The notes: a model not told the origin generated them from the letters alone. 64,000 bases of DNA from Vibrio mimicus (GCF_019048845.1 NZ_CP077426.1:481501-545500); one strand, 5' to 3'. Shown: positions 10,741-21,730, numbered from the stretch's first letter. Numbers and translations are program-made.

Positions 10741-12258
10741 ATGGAAACCGAGATAGAACTGAAGTTTTTTGTTTCTCCAGAATTTTCAACGATTTTACGC
10801 GCGAAGATTTCGGAGACTAAAGTACTTCAGCACAGCTGTCGGGAGCTAGGAAATACTTACTTTGATACCCCCGATAACTGGTTGCGTCAGCATGATATTG
10901 GACTGCGCATCCGTCGCTTTGATGAGGTGTATGTCCAAACGGTGAAAACCGCAGGTCGTGTGGTCGCAGGTCTACATCAGCGTCCGGAATTCAATGCTGA
11001 ACATCACAGCAATGACCCCGATCTCTCTTTACATCCTGCCGATATCTGGCCGCAAGGCAAAGAAGTGGCTCAATTACAAGCGGAACTCATGCCGCTTTTC
11101 TCGACCAACTTCACGCGTGAACAATGGCTGATTGGCATGGCCGATGGTAGCCAAGTCGAAGTCGCCTTTGACCAAGGTGTTGTGGTGGCAGGTGAGCGTC
11201 AAGAACCGATTTGCGAAGTGGAGCTAGAACTGAAGTCTGGCCAAACCGATGCACTGTTTACGCTGGCACGCCAGTTGTGTGAACACGGTGGTATGCGTTT
11301 AGGTAACCTGAGTAAAGCCGCGCGTGGTTATCGCTTAGCGGCCAATTATACGGGTGATGAGATCAAGCCAATGGCCTTGGTGAGTGTCGATAAGAATGAC
11401 ACCGCAGAGTCCTGCTTTATTCGTGCTTTAGAACATGCGTTAGCGCACTGGCATTATCATGAGCAAATCTACACGGAACGTGAGGGCGTAGCGGCATTGC
11501 ATGAGATTCGTCATGCAGTGAGCTACCTGCGCCAACTGCTTTCTGTCTACGGAGGCATTATTCCGCGTCGTGCTAGCGCGATTTTGCGCCAAGAGCTCAA
11601 ATGGTTAGAGCAAGAATTACAGTGGCTGAAAGAGTTCGAATATCTAGAGAGTCTGCAAGAAGATAAAGGTTATGCGCTGCGTAAACTGGATGCGCGTAAG
11701 TTTTTAGTCGCAGCTCTAAAAACCTTGCAAGAAGGCTTGCCACAGCGTGAAGATACACTGCGTTTACTGAGCAGCGCCCGTTATACAGGCTTGTTATTGG
11801 ACTTAAGTCGTTGGGTGCTGACTCGTGGTTGGCAGCCATTCTTGGATGACAAAGCGCGCGAAAAAATGGCGCTGTCACTCGAAGCTTTCTCCGTGAAACA
11901 ACTCGACCGTACTTGGGCTGAGTTAATGGAAGCTTTTCCACCAGGTAAAGCGTTAGGTGTACAAGAGTACCTCGATCAGCAGTACCGCTTGATGCGTAAT
12001 CTGTACACAGGCGTTAGTTTTGCCGGCTTGTATGATGCAGAAGATCGACAAGCTTTCCGCATGCCTTGGGCTGATTTACTACACGGTATTGATGATTTAT
12101 TGCGTCTTAAACCGTTAGAGAGGTTGGTAGAGCTGCTGCAAGGTGAGGAACAAGATCAACTCAAGCGTTGGTTGATCCGCCAAGAGAATTCCATTTTGCA
12201 TGCCATGGAGCAAAGCCGCACTATGGGTGTAGAAGCGCATCCGTATTGGCGTGAGTAG
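10741..12258 (+). CDS. ygiF: CYTH-CHAD domain inorganic triphosphatase (YgiF)
   Basis: Hydrolyses inorganic tripolyphosphate. The 505 residues begin METEIELKF, which holds the ExExK signature of the CYTH domain (E4, E6, K8). Further basic and acidic tunnel residues follow, such as LRIRRF, TVKTAGR and EVELELKSG, to about residue 200. The second half is a CHAD domain rich in helices and basic residues (VAALHEIRHAVSYLRQLLSVY; RYTGLLLDLSRWVLTRGW), predicted to bind phosphate or polyphosphate. E. coli YgiF (433 residues) has the same two domains and lies directly before glnE. Here two genes intervene. Confidence 0.9.
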   Translation: METEIELKFFVSPEFSTILRAKISETKVLQHSCRELGNTYFDTPDNWLRQHDIGLRIRRFDEVYVQTVKTAGRVVAGLHQRPEFNAEHHSNDPDLSLHPADIWPQGKEVAQLQAELMPLFSTNFTREQWLIGMADGSQVEVAFDQGVVVAGERQEPICEVELELKSGQTDALFTLARQLCEHGGMRLGNLSKAARGYRLAANYTGDEIKPMALVSVDKNDTAESCFIRALEHALAHWHYHEQIYTEREGVAALHEIRHAVSYLRQLLSVYGGIIPRRASAILRQELKWLEQELQWLKEFEYLESLQEDKGYALRKLDARKFLVAALKTLQEGLPQREDTLRLLSSARYTGLLLDLSRWVLTRGWQPFLDDKAREKMALSLEAFSVKQLDRTWAELMEAFPPGKALGVQEYLDQQYRLMRNLYTGVSFAGLYDAEDRQAFRMPWADLLHGIDDLLRLKPLERLVELLQGEEQDQLKRWLIRQENSILHAMEQSRTMGVEAHPYWRE

Positions 12259-12280
12259 TGCTGATTAAAAATACATAGAG

Positions 12281-12310
12281 AGGGGAAGCGTTGAGCTTCC
12301 CTTTCTTTTT
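12281..12310 (+). terminator. Terminator of ygiF
   Basis: AGGGGAAGC / GCTTCCCTT stem with a GTTGA loop and one G-T pair, followed by TCTTTTTT. It separates ygiF from the convergent K+ channel gene. Confidence 0.85.
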
Positions 12311-12314
12311 TGCG

Positions 12315-13118
12315 CTATTTAAGTCTGTCTTTGGTTTCTACTGCTTTCTCAATATCCGATGAGCGGTGTTGCAGTTGCTGTTCTAAGTGTTCCATGCGAT
12401 CTAACAATTTCTGCTGATTTTCTAATAGCTGTTGCAGCGTTGATTCTTTCTCGTTCGCTTGGGAATGATGTCGATGGTGTTCCGGCAAGGTAATAAACGA
12501 GGTGATCAGTCCTGAAATCATACCGAACATTCCGACTCCGCACAGAATAATGGCGGAGGCCACTAATTTACCGGCATTGGTGACCGGATAATGGTCGCCA
12601 TACCCTACGGTTGAAATGGTTACTAATGACCACCAAAGAGCATCGCCTCCGGTGCGAATATTGGCTTGTGGATCATGGCTTTCAAACATCAGCATCAGGC
12701 TAGAGCCTAACGTCAGCAGTACCACCAACAACAATAAAATGGTGGCTAAGGTGGTTTCTCGGCGGTTGGCTGTTAAGGCTCGCAAAATGGTTTTACCGGA
12801 GCGTATTACAAGAATCACGCGCAAAATGTGGAAAATCCGAGCAAAACGGAGCGGTTCAATCACGGGGATACTGGCAAGAATATCAATCCAATGTGCTTGG
12901 AGATACTGCAGGCGATCTTTGGCGCGGATCAAATCTATGGTCAGTTGTAGTAAGAAAATGCTACAGATGACAAAATCAATGCCGATAAGCACTTGTCGGG
13001 TTTCATGATCGATTGGCACAAACAGTAAGCCTGAGATCACAAATAGCGCCATGAATGAGAGAATTAGCGACAACAAGCTCATTGGCTTTGTTTCATTTTT
13101 GATATCATCGGTTTTCAT
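12315..13118 (-). CDS. Voltage-gated-type potassium channel
   Basis: 267 residues with six likely membrane helices: S1 14-35, S2 43-64, S3 76-88, S4 90-108, S5 122-146 and S6 183-206. The pore helix is followed by the K+ selectivity filter TVGYGD (residues 170-175). S4 carries spaced charges R91, R94, H97, R100 and R106, so it looks like a voltage sensor, not a simple two-helix channel. The C-terminal tail is a predicted coiled coil (QQLLENQQKLLDRMEHLEQQ) that may hold the tetramer together. It is divergent from the chemoreceptor gene across 80 bases. The physiological role is unknown. Confidence 0.85.
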   Translation of the reverse strand: MKTDDIKNETKPMSLLSLILSFMALFVISGLLFVPIDHETRQVLIGIDFVICSIFLLQLTIDLIRAKDRLQYLQAHWIDILASIPVIEPLRFARIFHILRVILVIRSGKTILRALTANRRETTLATILLLLVVLLTLGSSLMLMFESHDPQANIRTGGDALWWSLVTISTVGYGDHYPVTNAGKLVASAIILCGVGMFGMISGLITSFITLPEHHRHHSQANEKESTLQQLLENQQKLLDRMEHLEQQLQHRSSDIEKAVETKDRLK

Positions 13119-13198
13119 ACGAGGCTCGAAATAATAGGTGGCGGATCATCGGTAATTCGCACTTAGTCGCAATATAAAAAGAGAATGGAGAACTGACA

Positions 13199-14455
13199 AT
13201 GGCAACGATGTCCTTTAAGCCATGGGAGAGGGTAATCACGGATGTTCGTCTCGTCCCGAAAATGGTGATGCTGATGGTATTCAGTACGGTGTTGATCGTT
13301 GGCAAGCAACTGTGGGATGCACACACCTTCTACCAATCTTTATTAGCTGCCACCAATAGCGTGGAAGTCGCTCAGCAGCATTACGATAACTATCTGGTGC
13401 AAGTGTTTTGGCAAACGCTGTTGCTGATTGTGGTGTTTGTGGTGTTGCTGCTGTTTGCGGCGCGAGTCATGTTACGCCAAACTCAATATTTGAGTGAAGC
13501 GATTAAACGGATGGCGCAGCGTAACCTTTCCGAGCCGATCACCATGGATTGTAAAGATGAGTATGGTGATGTGGCGCGTGAACTAGAGAAAACCCGCCGT
13601 CAGTTGCAAGATCTGATTAAGCTGCAAATTGATGCTTCGCAAGAACTGACGTCTCTCACTGAAGTGATGACCATGAGCATGTCGGAAACCAAAGATTCGG
13701 CGCAAGAAGAGTTCAACGAGATTGACCAACTGGCGACCGCGATGAGCGAGATGTCGTCAACGGTGCAAACGGTGGCAGAACATGCGCAGAATGCCTCTTC
13801 CTTAACTGAAAATGCGTCTCAGCAAGCCCAAACCGGCCAACAGTTTGTCAAAAGCACAATTAGCAAAATGAGTGAACTTTCGAAAGACATTAGCTCTTCT
13901 GCGCAAGCCGTCAATCAAGTGGAAGAGCGAGTGGTGGCGATCAGTAGTGTGGTTGGGACGATTCGTAGTATTTCTGAACAAACCAACTTGCTTGCTCTCA
14001 ACGCCGCGATTGAAGCAGCGCGTGCCGGTGAAGCGGGACGTGGCTTTGCGGTGGTTGCCGATGAAGTACGAAACTTGGCGCAGCGTACACAAAATGCAAC
14101 GGTGGAGATCCAAGAAATGATTTCGCAGCTGCAAAACAGTGCCAATAGCGCAGTGGATCTCATGGAAAAGAGCGTGGTGCAAGCGGCCGATGGGGTTGAG
14201 CTTATCACCAACGCGGGGAGTGAGTTAGACGGTATCGTAAGCCAAGTTCAGCTGCTCAATGACATGAACTTCCAAATTGCCGCGGCAGCAGGTCAGCAAA
14301 GTAGCGTGGCGGAAGAGATGAATGAAAACCTCAACAATGTGCGTGAGTTGGTGGAAGGTTCCGTGACGGTCATGACTGAGCTGCTCGAAACTTCAGAAAT
14401 TATGCAAAGTAACGCCGAAGAGCTGGATAGAAAAATCACCGCATTTCGCGTGTAA
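13199..14455 (+). CDS. Methyl-accepting chemotaxis protein with a very short periplasmic loop
   Basis: 418 residues. TM1 is at about 21-39 and TM2 at about 70-92, leaving only some 30 residues between them, so there is no room for a Cache or four-helix ligand domain. A HAMP domain follows (about 92-145), then the cytoplasmic signalling coiled coil. The conserved tip [19 protein letters not shown] at 259-277 and [17 protein letters not shown] at 280-296 bind CheA and CheW. There is no C-terminal NWETF-type pentapeptide. GGAG lies 8 bases before the ATG. What it senses cannot be read from the sequence; membrane or redox state, or a partner protein, are possibilities. Confidence 0.9.
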   Translation: MATMSFKPWERVITDVRLVPKMVMLMVFSTVLIVGKQLWDAHTFYQSLLAATNSVEVAQQHYDNYLVQVFWQTLLLIVVFVVLLLFAARVMLRQTQYLSEAIKRMAQRNLSEPITMDCKDEYGDVARELEKTRRQLQDLIKLQIDASQELTSLTEVMTMSMSETKDSAQEEFNEIDQLATAMSEMSSTVQTVAEHAQNASSLTENASQQAQTGQQFVKSTISKMSELSKDISSSAQAVNQVEERVVAISSVVGTIRSISEQTNLLALNAAIEAARAGEAGRGFAVVADEVRNLAQRTQNATVEIQEMISQLQNSANSAVDLMEKSVVQAADGVELITNAGSELDGIVSQVQLLNDMNFQIAAAAGQQSSVAEEMNENLNNVRELVEGSVTVMTELLETSEIMQSNAEELDRKITAFRV

Positions 14456-14507
14456 GTCAGCGATATTGGTTGGGTTGTGTAACTCAGTTCAATAAAACTC
14501 AAAATAA

Positions 14508-14541
14508 AACGCCTACTAGGGTTCTGTAGGCGTTTTTTTTC
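14508..14541 (+). terminator. Terminator of the chemoreceptor gene
   Basis: AACGCCTAC / GTAGGCGTT stem (14508-14516 with 14526-14534) with a 9-base loop, followed by an uninterrupted T-run. Confidence 0.9.
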
Positions 14542-14591
14542 AGCCCAAGTTTGCGATATAACTAGTCAACATTCAAAGACAAGGAAGCATC

Positions 14592-17438
14592 ATGTCACTG
14601 CCCAGCGCGCTTTTGCCTACCGCCGAATTGCATTATCAATCACTGATTTCTGAACATCCGCATGTCGCTAGTTGGCCTTCTCATCTGCTCAGTGAGCTGC
14701 ACTATGTTATCGGTTTAAGCCAGTTTGTGGCACAAACTCTGCAACGTGACGACCAACTGTGTCAGGGGCTACCATCGTTATTAGCCCAATCAAGCCGCGA
14801 GCAGAATTATCGCACAGAGTTAGCTCAGTGGTTGGCGGAGAGTTCGGACGAGGCCTCAGCACAGAAGCGTTTGCGCCAATTTCGCAATCAAGAAATGGTC
14901 TATATCGCGTGGCGCGATTTTTGTGCGAGCTGGACACTCGAAGAGAGCCTGTCTCATCTTTCCCAGTTGGCGGAAGCACTGATTTTTGAAAGCTATCAAT
15001 GGCTGTACCAGCGCTGTTGTCAGGAGATGGGTACACCATGCAATGCGCAAGGGGAAGCTCAGCCGATGTTGATTATCGGTATGGGTAAGCTCGGCGGTGG
15101 CGAGCTCAACTTCTCTTCCGATATCGATTTGATTTTCACTTATCCTGAGAATGGCGAGACGCAAGGCGCGCGCCGCTCGATTGCCAATGCGCAATTTTTC
15201 ACGCGCTTAGGGCAGCGCTTGATCAAACTGCTCGATCAATCCACCCCGGATGGTTTTTGTTATCGAGTGGATATGCGTTTGCGTCCGTTTGGCGACAGTG
15301 GTCCACTGGCGATGAGCTATGCGGCGTTGGAGGATTATTATCAAGAGCAGGGGCGTGATTGGGAACGTTACGCCATGATCAAAGCGCGGGTGATGGGGCG
15401 TGAAATGTACCCGCAATATCAAGAACTGCGTCAGATGTTGCGTCCGTTTGTGTTCCGCCGCTACATCGACTTTAGTGCGATCCAATCCCTGCGCCGGATG
15501 AAATCCATGATCAGCAGCGAAGTGCGTCGCCGTGGTCTGAGCAACAACATCAAGCTCGGAGCGGGTGGTATTCGTGAAGTGGAATTCATTGCGCAAGTGT
15601 TCCAGTTGATTCGTGGTGGGCGCGAGCCTAGCTTGCGTAAACGCGGCTTACTGGAAACGCTTGATGCGATTGCTGAGTTAGAATTGCTAACAGGTGAACA
15701 AGTCCAAAATCTGCGTGATGCCTATCGCTTTCTGCGCCGTTTGGAGAATCTATTACAAGCGATGGCAGATAAGCAAACACAAACGTTGCCCGACAAAGAG
15801 GATGATCAATTGCGCCTTGCGGTTGCAATGGGATTGGCCGATTGGCCGAGTTTGCAGCATGAAGTGAGCGAACAAATGCAGCGTGTGCATAGCGTGTTTG
15901 CCACTTTAATTGGCGAGGAAGATGAGGAAGAGGAGCAGGCGGTCGCTCGTCATTTCCATGAGCTATGGGATATGGCGCATAAACCGGAGGTGATTGAAAA
16001 CATCATTCAGCAGGATCTCGGATTACCGAATGCTGAGGAGCAAATTCGAACCATCATTCAATTTAAAGATGATCTCGCCAAGCGCACCATTGGCCCGCGT
16101 GGGCGCGAGGTGCTTAACCGGTTAATGCCGAAAGTGTATCAGGCCGTGTTTGCTCATCCCGATGCAGAATTTGGTTTGTCGCGCGTATTGGCATTACTGC
16201 ACAGTATCGCCACACGCACCACTTACCTTGAACTGCTCGATGAGCATCCCGCTGCTTTGGTGCAATTGGTGCGCTTGTGTACCGCTAGCCCAATGATTTC
16301 CGAGCAACTGGCGCGTTATCCGATCTTGCTTGATGAACTGATTGATCCGCAGCATCTGTATAACCCGATCCCACTTGAGTCTTATCAAACAGAATTGCGG
16401 GATTTTCTGGCGCGCATTCCAGAAGAAGATATGGAGCAGCAGATGGAAGCACTGCGTCAGTTTAAGCAGATTTCGATCCTGCGGATTGCCGCAGCAGATA
16501 TCGCAGGCGTGCTTCCGGTAATGAAAGTGAGTGATCACTTAACCTATCTTGCAGAAGCGATTGTTGAGGCGGTTGTGAGCCAAGCATGGCTGCAAGTGAG
16601 CAGTAAATACGGTGAGCCGACCCATCTTAAACATCGCGATGGCCGAGGTTTTGCTGTGGTCGGTTATGGCAAAGTCGGAGGTTGGGAGCTGGGCTATAAC
16701 TCCGATCTCGATATCGTATTTATGCACGACTGTCCGGTTGAGGTGAACACGGATGGAGAGAAAAGCATTGATGGCCGCCAGTTCTATCTGCGTTTGGCTC
16801 AGCGGATTATCCATATTTTCTCCACTCGTACCGCATCCGGCATTTTGTATGAAGTGGATACCAGATTGCGCCCTTCTGGAGCTTCTGGGTTACTAGTGAG
16901 CCCGACCCAAGCCTTTGATGAATATCAGCGTAAAGACGCTTGGACTTGGGAACACCAAGCGCTGGTTCGCGCACGGATGATTTACGGTGATGCACCATTG
17001 CAACAAGCGTTTGCCACTACACGCCATGAGATCCTTTGTTTGCCACGTGAGGAACAAAAGCTCAAACAAGAGGTGGTCGAGATGCGGATCAAAATGCGCG
17101 ATCACCTTGGTGGCAAAAAAGCTGGGCGCTTTATGCTTAAGCAAGATGAAGGTGGGATTACCGATATTGAATTTTTAGCGCAATATCTGGTCCTACGCTT
17201 TAGTCATCAACAACCTAAGTTGACCCGTTGGTCGGATAACGTGCGCATTTTTGAGTCTTTGATGAATTATCAAGTGATGGAAGAATCGCAAGCACTTGCT
17301 TTGACCCATGCGTACACCAGTATGCGCGACCAGATTCATCACCGCAATTTGCTCAACCAATCGGCGGATGTGCGTGATTCACAATTTGTGGTTGAACGTG
17401 AACAAGTGATACAAGCTTGGCAGCAGTGGCTCGGTTGA
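14592..17438 (+). CDS. glnE: Glutamine synthetase adenylyltransferase/deadenylase
   Basis: Bifunctional enzyme that adds AMP to glutamine synthetase and removes it, in response to PII and glutamine. The 948 residues match the usual length (E. coli 946). Two nucleotidyltransferase domains are visible. The deadenylylating N-terminal half has [20 protein letters not shown], and the adenylylating C-terminal half has [20 protein letters not shown]. Each keeps the G-S-D-x-D catalytic pattern. AAGGA lies 8 bases before the ATG. hldE follows after 63 bases, the same order as in E. coli. Confidence 0.97.
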   Translation: MSLPSALLPTAELHYQSLISEHPHVASWPSHLLSELHYVIGLSQFVAQTLQRDDQLCQGLPSLLAQSSREQNYRTELAQWLAESSDEASAQKRLRQFRNQEMVYIAWRDFCASWTLEESLSHLSQLAEALIFESYQWLYQRCCQEMGTPCNAQGEAQPMLIIGMGKLGGGELNFSSDIDLIFTYPENGETQGARRSIANAQFFTRLGQRLIKLLDQSTPDGFCYRVDMRLRPFGDSGPLAMSYAALEDYYQEQGRDWERYAMIKARVMGREMYPQYQELRQMLRPFVFRRYIDFSAIQSLRRMKSMISSEVRRRGLSNNIKLGAGGIREVEFIAQVFQLIRGGREPSLRKRGLLETLDAIAELELLTGEQVQNLRDAYRFLRRLENLLQAMADKQTQTLPDKEDDQLRLAVAMGLADWPSLQHEVSEQMQRVHSVFATLIGEEDEEEEQAVARHFHELWDMAHKPEVIENIIQQDLGLPNAEEQIRTIIQFKDDLAKRTIGPRGREVLNRLMPKVYQAVFAHPDAEFGLSRVLALLHSIATRTTYLELLDEHPAALVQLVRLCTASPMISEQLARYPILLDELIDPQHLYNPIPLESYQTELRDFLARIPEEDMEQQMEALRQFKQISILRIAAADIAGVLPVMKVSDHLTYLAEAIVEAVVSQAWLQVSSKYGEPTHLKHRDGRGFAVVGYGKVGGWELGYNSDLDIVFMHDCPVEVNTDGEKSIDGRQFYLRLAQRIIHIFSTRTASGILYEVDTRLRPSGASGLLVSPTQAFDEYQRKDAWTWEHQALVRARMIYGDAPLQQAFATTRHEILCLPREEQKLKQEVVEMRIKMRDHLGGKKAGRFMLKQDEGGITDIEFLAQYLVLRFSHQQPKLTRWSDNVRIFESLMNYQVMEESQALALTHAYTSMRDQIHHRNLLNQSADVRDSQFVVEREQVIQAWQQWLG

Positions 17439-17501
17439 GCACTTCTGCCGTATAGGCGGCTGTGATAAACTCCGCCTCAATCGGATTATTGGAGATTGAT
17501 A

Positions 17502-18932
17502 ATGAAACCAGTCCTACCTGACTACAGCAAAGCGGGTGTATTAATTGTCGGTGACGTAATGCTTGACCGTTATTGGTATGGCCCAACTGGCCGCATCTCA
17601 CCAGAAGCCCCTGTGCCAGTAGTGAAAGTAGAGCAGAGTGAAGAGCGTCCGGGTGGTGCGGCCAACGTGGCGATGAACATCGCTTCTTTGGGTGGTCATG
17701 CGCACATCATTGGCCTCACAGGGCAAGATGAGCCTGCGAATGTACTTGCAGATAAGCTCACTTCACTGAAAGTACATTGTGATTTTGTGGCGCTGCCCAA
17801 TTATCCAACTATCACCAAACTGCGTGTATTGAGCCGCGGTCAGCAGCTGATCCGTCTGGATTTTGAAGACAAATTCGAAAACACCGATGCACAGTTGATT
17901 CTATCGCGTATGGAAAGTGCATTGCCTAAAGTGCGCGCGGTGATCTTGTCTGACTATGCTAAAGGTGCGTTAGAGCACGTACAGCAGTTTATTCAAAAAG
18001 CCAATGCAGCGGGTGTTTCCGTGTTTATCGATCCTAAAGGTAGTGACTTTGAGCGCTATCGTGGTGCATCACTGCTTACGCCTAACATGTCTGAATTTGA
18101 AGCCGTGGTCGGCAAAGTCAAATCTGAGCAAGAGCTAGTTGAAAAAGGCTTTGCACTGATTGAAAAATTCGATCTTGGTGCATTACTGGTGACTCGCAGT
18201 GAGCACGGTATGACTCTGTTGCGCCGTGGTATGGAGCCTTTCCATTTACCTACTCAAGCGAAAGAAGTGTATGACGTGACGGGCGCGGGTGATACCGTGA
18301 TTTCCGTTTTAGCGGCTTCTGTTGCTGCGGGTAAACCGTTAGATGAAGCTTGTGCACTTGCCAATGCGGCAGCAGGCGTTGTGGTCGGTAAACTTGGTAC
18401 ATCGACAGTATCTACCATTGAGTTGGCAGAAGCGGTACACGGCAGCAAAGACACCGACTATGGTGTGATCAATGAAGATGCTCTGATTGAAGCGGTGAAG
18501 AAAGCACAAGCTCGTGGTGAAAAGGTCGTGATGACCAACGGCTGTTTTGACATTCTGCATGCCGGCCATGTTTCTTATCTGAATCACGCGGCTGAATTGG
18601 GTGATCGCTTAATCGTTGCCGTGAACACCGATGAGTCAGTGAAACGCCTGAAAGGTCCGGGTCGTCCGGTCAACAGTACCGATCGTCGTATGGCGGTGTT
18701 AGCTGGTCTTGGCGCAGTGGATTGGGTAGTGCCATTTAGCGAAGATACACCACAGCGTTTGATCGCAGCTGTATTGCCTAATTTATTGGTGAAAGGTGGT
18801 GATTACAAACCGGAAGAGATTGCCGGTGGTAAAGAAGTGATTGCAGCGGGTGGTGAAGTTAAAGTTTTGAACTTTGAAGAAGGCTGCTCAACCACGGAAA
18901 TCATCGAAGCGATTAAAGGTGGTCGCGGTTAA
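17502..18932 (+). CDS. hldE: Bifunctional heptose 7-phosphate kinase / heptose 1-phosphate adenylyltransferase
   Basis: Makes ADP-heptose for the lipopolysaccharide inner core. The 476 residues match E. coli HldE (477). The N-terminal ribokinase-like domain has [21 protein letters not shown] and the catalytic anion-hole motif DVTGAGDTV. The C-terminal cytidylyltransferase-like domain has [12 protein letters not shown] with its HxGH motif. The ATG at 17502 was chosen over an in-frame TTG six bases upstream because GGAG is correctly spaced. A short dyad AGGCGG / CCGCCT (17454-17477) lies upstream. A strong terminator follows. Confidence 0.97.
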   Translation: MKPVLPDYSKAGVLIVGDVMLDRYWYGPTGRISPEAPVPVVKVEQSEERPGGAANVAMNIASLGGHAHIIGLTGQDEPANVLADKLTSLKVHCDFVALPNYPTITKLRVLSRGQQLIRLDFEDKFENTDAQLILSRMESALPKVRAVILSDYAKGALEHVQQFIQKANAAGVSVFIDPKGSDFERYRGASLLTPNMSEFEAVVGKVKSEQELVEKGFALIEKFDLGALLVTRSEHGMTLLRRGMEPFHLPTQAKEVYDVTGAGDTVISVLAASVAAGKPLDEACALANAAAGVVVGKLGTSTVSTIELAEAVHGSKDTDYGVINEDALIEAVKKAQARGEKVVMTNGCFDILHAGHVSYLNHAAELGDRLIVAVNTDESVKRLKGPGRPVNSTDRRMAVLAGLGAVDWVVPFSEDTPQRLIAAVLPNLLVKGGDYKPEEIAGGKEVIAAGGEVKVLNFEEGCSTTEIIEAIKGGRG

Positions 18933-18995
18933 TTCTGCGTCACGAATGATTAGCGGTTTATGATTTGCTGAATAATAAATAGCAAGCAAATAGCA

Positions 18996-19020
18996 AAAGG
19001 GGCCAATCGGCCCCTTTGTT
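18996..19020 (+). terminator. Terminator of hldE
   Basis: AAAGGGGCC / GGCCCCTTT stem with an AATC loop, then GTTT. It also lies downstream of the convergent tolC, so it may serve both strands. Confidence 0.85.
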
Positions 19021-19077
19021 TATCTCATTACTGTTTTCTCACGAATCCATCTATCTATGGTTCTATGGATCTACGGA

Positions 19078-20394
19078 TTATTTTTTCGCGACTTTCAGGC
19101 CGGCGTTAACGTCCATAATGTCTTGCTCACTGAGAGTTCCAACCGCTTGACGCAGTTGCAGCACGCTGAGAATGTAGTCATAACGAGCGTTAGATAGGTT
19201 CTTGTTCGCATCGTACAGACGACGTGTCGCATCGAGTACATCAACGATGGTACGAGTACCTACATCAAAACCGGCTTCGGTCGCCTCCAGTGCTGATTTC
19301 GCTGAAATTACTGCTTGCTCGTAGGCACGCAGTGCACCAATTGAAGCGTTAATGTTGTTGTTGTACGCACGTACATCTTTAACTACTGAGCGGTAAGCGG
19401 CTTCCAAATCTTGGCTTGCTGCGACATACGCAAATTCAGCTTGTTTGGTTTGTGAAGAAATGTTGCCACCGGTGTAGAGAGGAACACGTAAATTCACGCC
19501 AATATTGAGATCGTTGTATTCTTCACTCGGTGACCCTTTGGCGTTGTCATTGCTGTTATTGCCGTAGTTGTAACCGCCATCCAATGTCAGTGAAGGCAGA
19601 TGACCTGAACTGGCTAAAGAGATGTTGTCACGTGCTACATCTTGGCTGATACGCGCTGTCAGTAGTGATAGGTTTTTCTGTTGCGCCTGCTCAATCAGTG
19701 CATCGGTTGACTCACTGGTGCGGCTTGCAGCAAAGCGTTTTGTGTCGAGTACCGATAGCTTCGAATACTCTTGGCCAGTGATTTCACGCAGCACTTCATA
19801 GCTGTTGGTGAGGCTGTTTTCAGCCAGCACTTCATCGGCTAATACGCCATCATATTGTGCTTGTGCATCATGCACGTCAGTAATCGCCGACAAACCAACT
19901 TCAAAGCGTTGTTTTGTTTGCTCTAATTGGCGGCCTACTGCTGCTTTTTCTGCACGCACGAATTCTAAATTATCTTGCGCACGTAGCACTTCGAAATACG
20001 CTTTCGATACGCGCAAAATCAAGCCTTGTTGAGTCGCTGCGTATTGTGAGTCTGCTTGACGAGCTTTTTTCTCCGCTGTATCTAGGCTAACCCAGCTTGA
20101 GCGTTGGTAGAGTTCTTGTGAAAAGTTAACGCCTGCAGAGAAGATATCACTTTCGCGTGGATCTTGATCACTACGGTTTACATTGTAGCCAGCCGTCAGA
20201 TTAATCTGCGGTAAAAGGGTACTGCGGCTTGAGGTAACCGCTTCAAACGCAGCATCACGTTGAGCAGCTACGCTGAGTAATTGGGGATCATTGTCTTTCG
20301 CTTGGTTATAAATCTCTGCCAGGTTTTCTGCCCAAACGGCAGAACTTAGTGTGCCTAGCGCAGCACTAACAAATAATGGAAGCAGTTTTTTCAT
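19078..20394 (-). CDS. tolC: TolC outer-membrane efflux channel
   Basis: Trimeric outer-membrane exit duct for RND and ABC efflux pumps and type I secretion. The 438 residues start with a signal peptide cut after VWA (about residue 22) and then ENLAEIYNQAKDNDPQLL, the classical mature start. Two internally repeated halves of the OEP family are visible, with coiled-coil helices (LEQTKQRFEVGLSAITDVHDAQAQYD; ALEATEAGFDVGTRTIVDVLDATRR). The C-terminus (LKVAKK) lacks the long tail of E. coli TolC. It is divergent from nudF across 232 bases, as in E. coli. Confidence 0.97.
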   Translation of the reverse strand: MKKLLPLFVSAALGTLSSAVWAENLAEIYNQAKDNDPQLLSVAAQRDAAFEAVTSSRSTLLPQINLTAGYNVNRSDQDPRESDIFSAGVNFSQELYQRSSWVSLDTAEKKARQADSQYAATQQGLILRVSKAYFEVLRAQDNLEFVRAEKAAVGRQLEQTKQRFEVGLSAITDVHDAQAQYDGVLADEVLAENSLTNSYEVLREITGQEYSKLSVLDTKRFAASRTSESTDALIEQAQQKNLSLLTARISQDVARDNISLASSGHLPSLTLDGGYNYGNNSNDNAKGSPSEEYNDLNIGVNLRVPLYTGGNISSQTKQAEFAYVAASQDLEAAYRSVVKDVRAYNNNINASIGALRAYEQAVISAKSALEATEAGFDVGTRTIVDVLDATRRLYDANKNLSNARYDYILSVLQLRQAVGTLSEQDIMDVNAGLKVAKK

Positions 20395-20626
20395 CGGTCC
20401 TATTTCCTGACGTGATGTGAAAGGATTTATGCCTCAAGAGTTTAACTCAAATTGGTGCTAATTCACTCGAAACTTTGCACTTTTTTACACTTAGCTGTCC
20501 GCTTGTGCAATAAAAATCATGAGCCACTTAAAAAATACGATAAATTTTGTATAAAAAATTGAGCCTTAGCTTGGTAGTCGGCAAATTCCACGAGTAAACT
20601 ATTAAGTTCGTCAATAGGAGGTGCGA

Positions 20627-21256
20627 ATGCAACACTCGAAACCCAAAACAATCTCTTTTAATAAGAAAGATGTCGAAATCCTTAATAAAGAGACACTGTT
20701 TAAAGGCTTTTTCCGTATGGTGAAGTACCGCTTTAAGCATAAGCGTTTTGCGGGAGGCTGGAGTGAACCTATCGAACGAGAAATGTTTGAACGTGGTCAT
20801 GCTGCTGCCATGTTGCCGTACGATCCTATTCGTGACCAAGTGGTGATCATTGAGCAGATCCGCGTGGGAGCATTAGAACATGAACAGCCTTGGCAACTGG
20901 AAATTGTGGCTGGGGTGATTGATACCGCAGAAAACTCAGAGCAAGTGGTACGCCGCGAAGCGGTGGAAGAAGCCGGGTTGACAGTTGGAAGAATAGAGAA
21001 AATTACGTCCTATTACCCCTCTTCAGGAGGATGTTCTGAAAAGCTGGATGTTTTCATCGGTGAAGTCGATTGCTCTCAAGCGGGTGGCATTCATGGTTTA
21101 GACTGTGAAGGAGAGGACATTAAAGTGCATGTGATGAGTCGGGCAGACGCTTACCAATTGGTCAAGCAAGGCCAGATTGAAAATGGCGCATCAATTATTG
21201 CACTGCAATGGTTAGAGTTAAATTATCAGCAACTGCTGCAACAGTGGCAGCCATAA
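20627..21256 (+). CDS. nudF: ADP-ribose pyrophosphatase
   Basis: Nudix hydrolase that cleaves ADP-ribose to AMP and ribose 5-phosphate. The 209 residues equal E. coli NudF. The Nudix box is visible as GVIDTAENSEQVVRREAVEEAG, matching G-x5-E-x7-R-E-U-x-E-E with slight shift. The start is the ATG at 20627, because the perfect AGGAGG at 20616-20621 would overlap the upstream GTG. It leads the unit nudF-yqiB-cpdA-yqiA. Confidence 0.95.
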   Translation: MQHSKPKTISFNKKDVEILNKETLFKGFFRMVKYRFKHKRFAGGWSEPIEREMFERGHAAAMLPYDPIRDQVVIIEQIRVGALEHEQPWQLEIVAGVIDTAENSEQVVRREAVEEAGLTVGRIEKITSYYPSSGGCSEKLDVFIGEVDCSQAGGIHGLDCEGEDIKVHVMSRADAYQLVKQGQIENGASIIALQWLELNYQQLLQQWQP

Positions 21257-21259
21257 GTG

Positions 21260-21706
21260 ATGAGCCAATTGACAGTAAAAAAACCGTATCATGTTGATCT
21301 CCGTGAGTTGATGCGCGTGTATGAAACCAACTATGCCAAACTGAATGCTCTGCTGCCCACACAGCCGGAGGTCGGTGATATGCGTTGTTATCAAGCTGCT
21401 CAAATGACTTATCAACTGCAAGTGCTAGAGGTCACAAAGTACACAACTTTGTTGGAGATCTGTCAAAGTGATGACTTGTCAGTATTTCCATTACCTACCA
21501 TGTCTGTCAGGCTGTACCACGATGCTCGCGTGGCCGAAGTTTGTGCCAGTGAGTTATCAGGGCGAGTGCAGCCGCGTTATGACTATCCGAATGAAAACAT
21601 GGTGCAACCGGATGAAAAAGCGCAACTGAATCGCTTTTTAGGTGATTGGCTGACCTTTTGTTTAAAACATGGCATTAGCCGTAGTCCAATCCCATTATCA
21701 CAATAG
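21260..21706 (+). CDS. yqiB: DUF1249 protein YqiB
   Basis: 148 residues of the DUF1249 family. E. coli YqiB occupies the same place between nudF and cpdA. Conserved stretches are LRELMRVYETNYAKL, SVRLYHDARVAEVC, RYDYPNENMVQPDEK and LNRFLGDWLTFCLKHG. There are no membrane segments. The function is unknown. The ATG follows three bases after the nudF stop; an adjacent GTG at 21257 is possible. The stop-start closeness suggests coupling with nudF. Confidence 0.88.
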   Translation: MSQLTVKKPYHVDLRELMRVYETNYAKLNALLPTQPEVGDMRCYQAAQMTYQLQVLEVTKYTTLLEICQSDDLSVFPLPTMSVRLYHDARVAEVCASELSGRVQPRYDYPNENMVQPDEKAQLNRFLGDWLTFCLKHGISRSPIPLSQ

Positions 21707-21730
21707 AGAACAGAGTTAGGTTTACCGATT

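Noticed and set aside
19020..19078. Repeated CTATGG/CTACGG units after tolC as a terminator or repeat array
   Set aside because: The repeats are short and imperfect and form no stable stem with a T-run.
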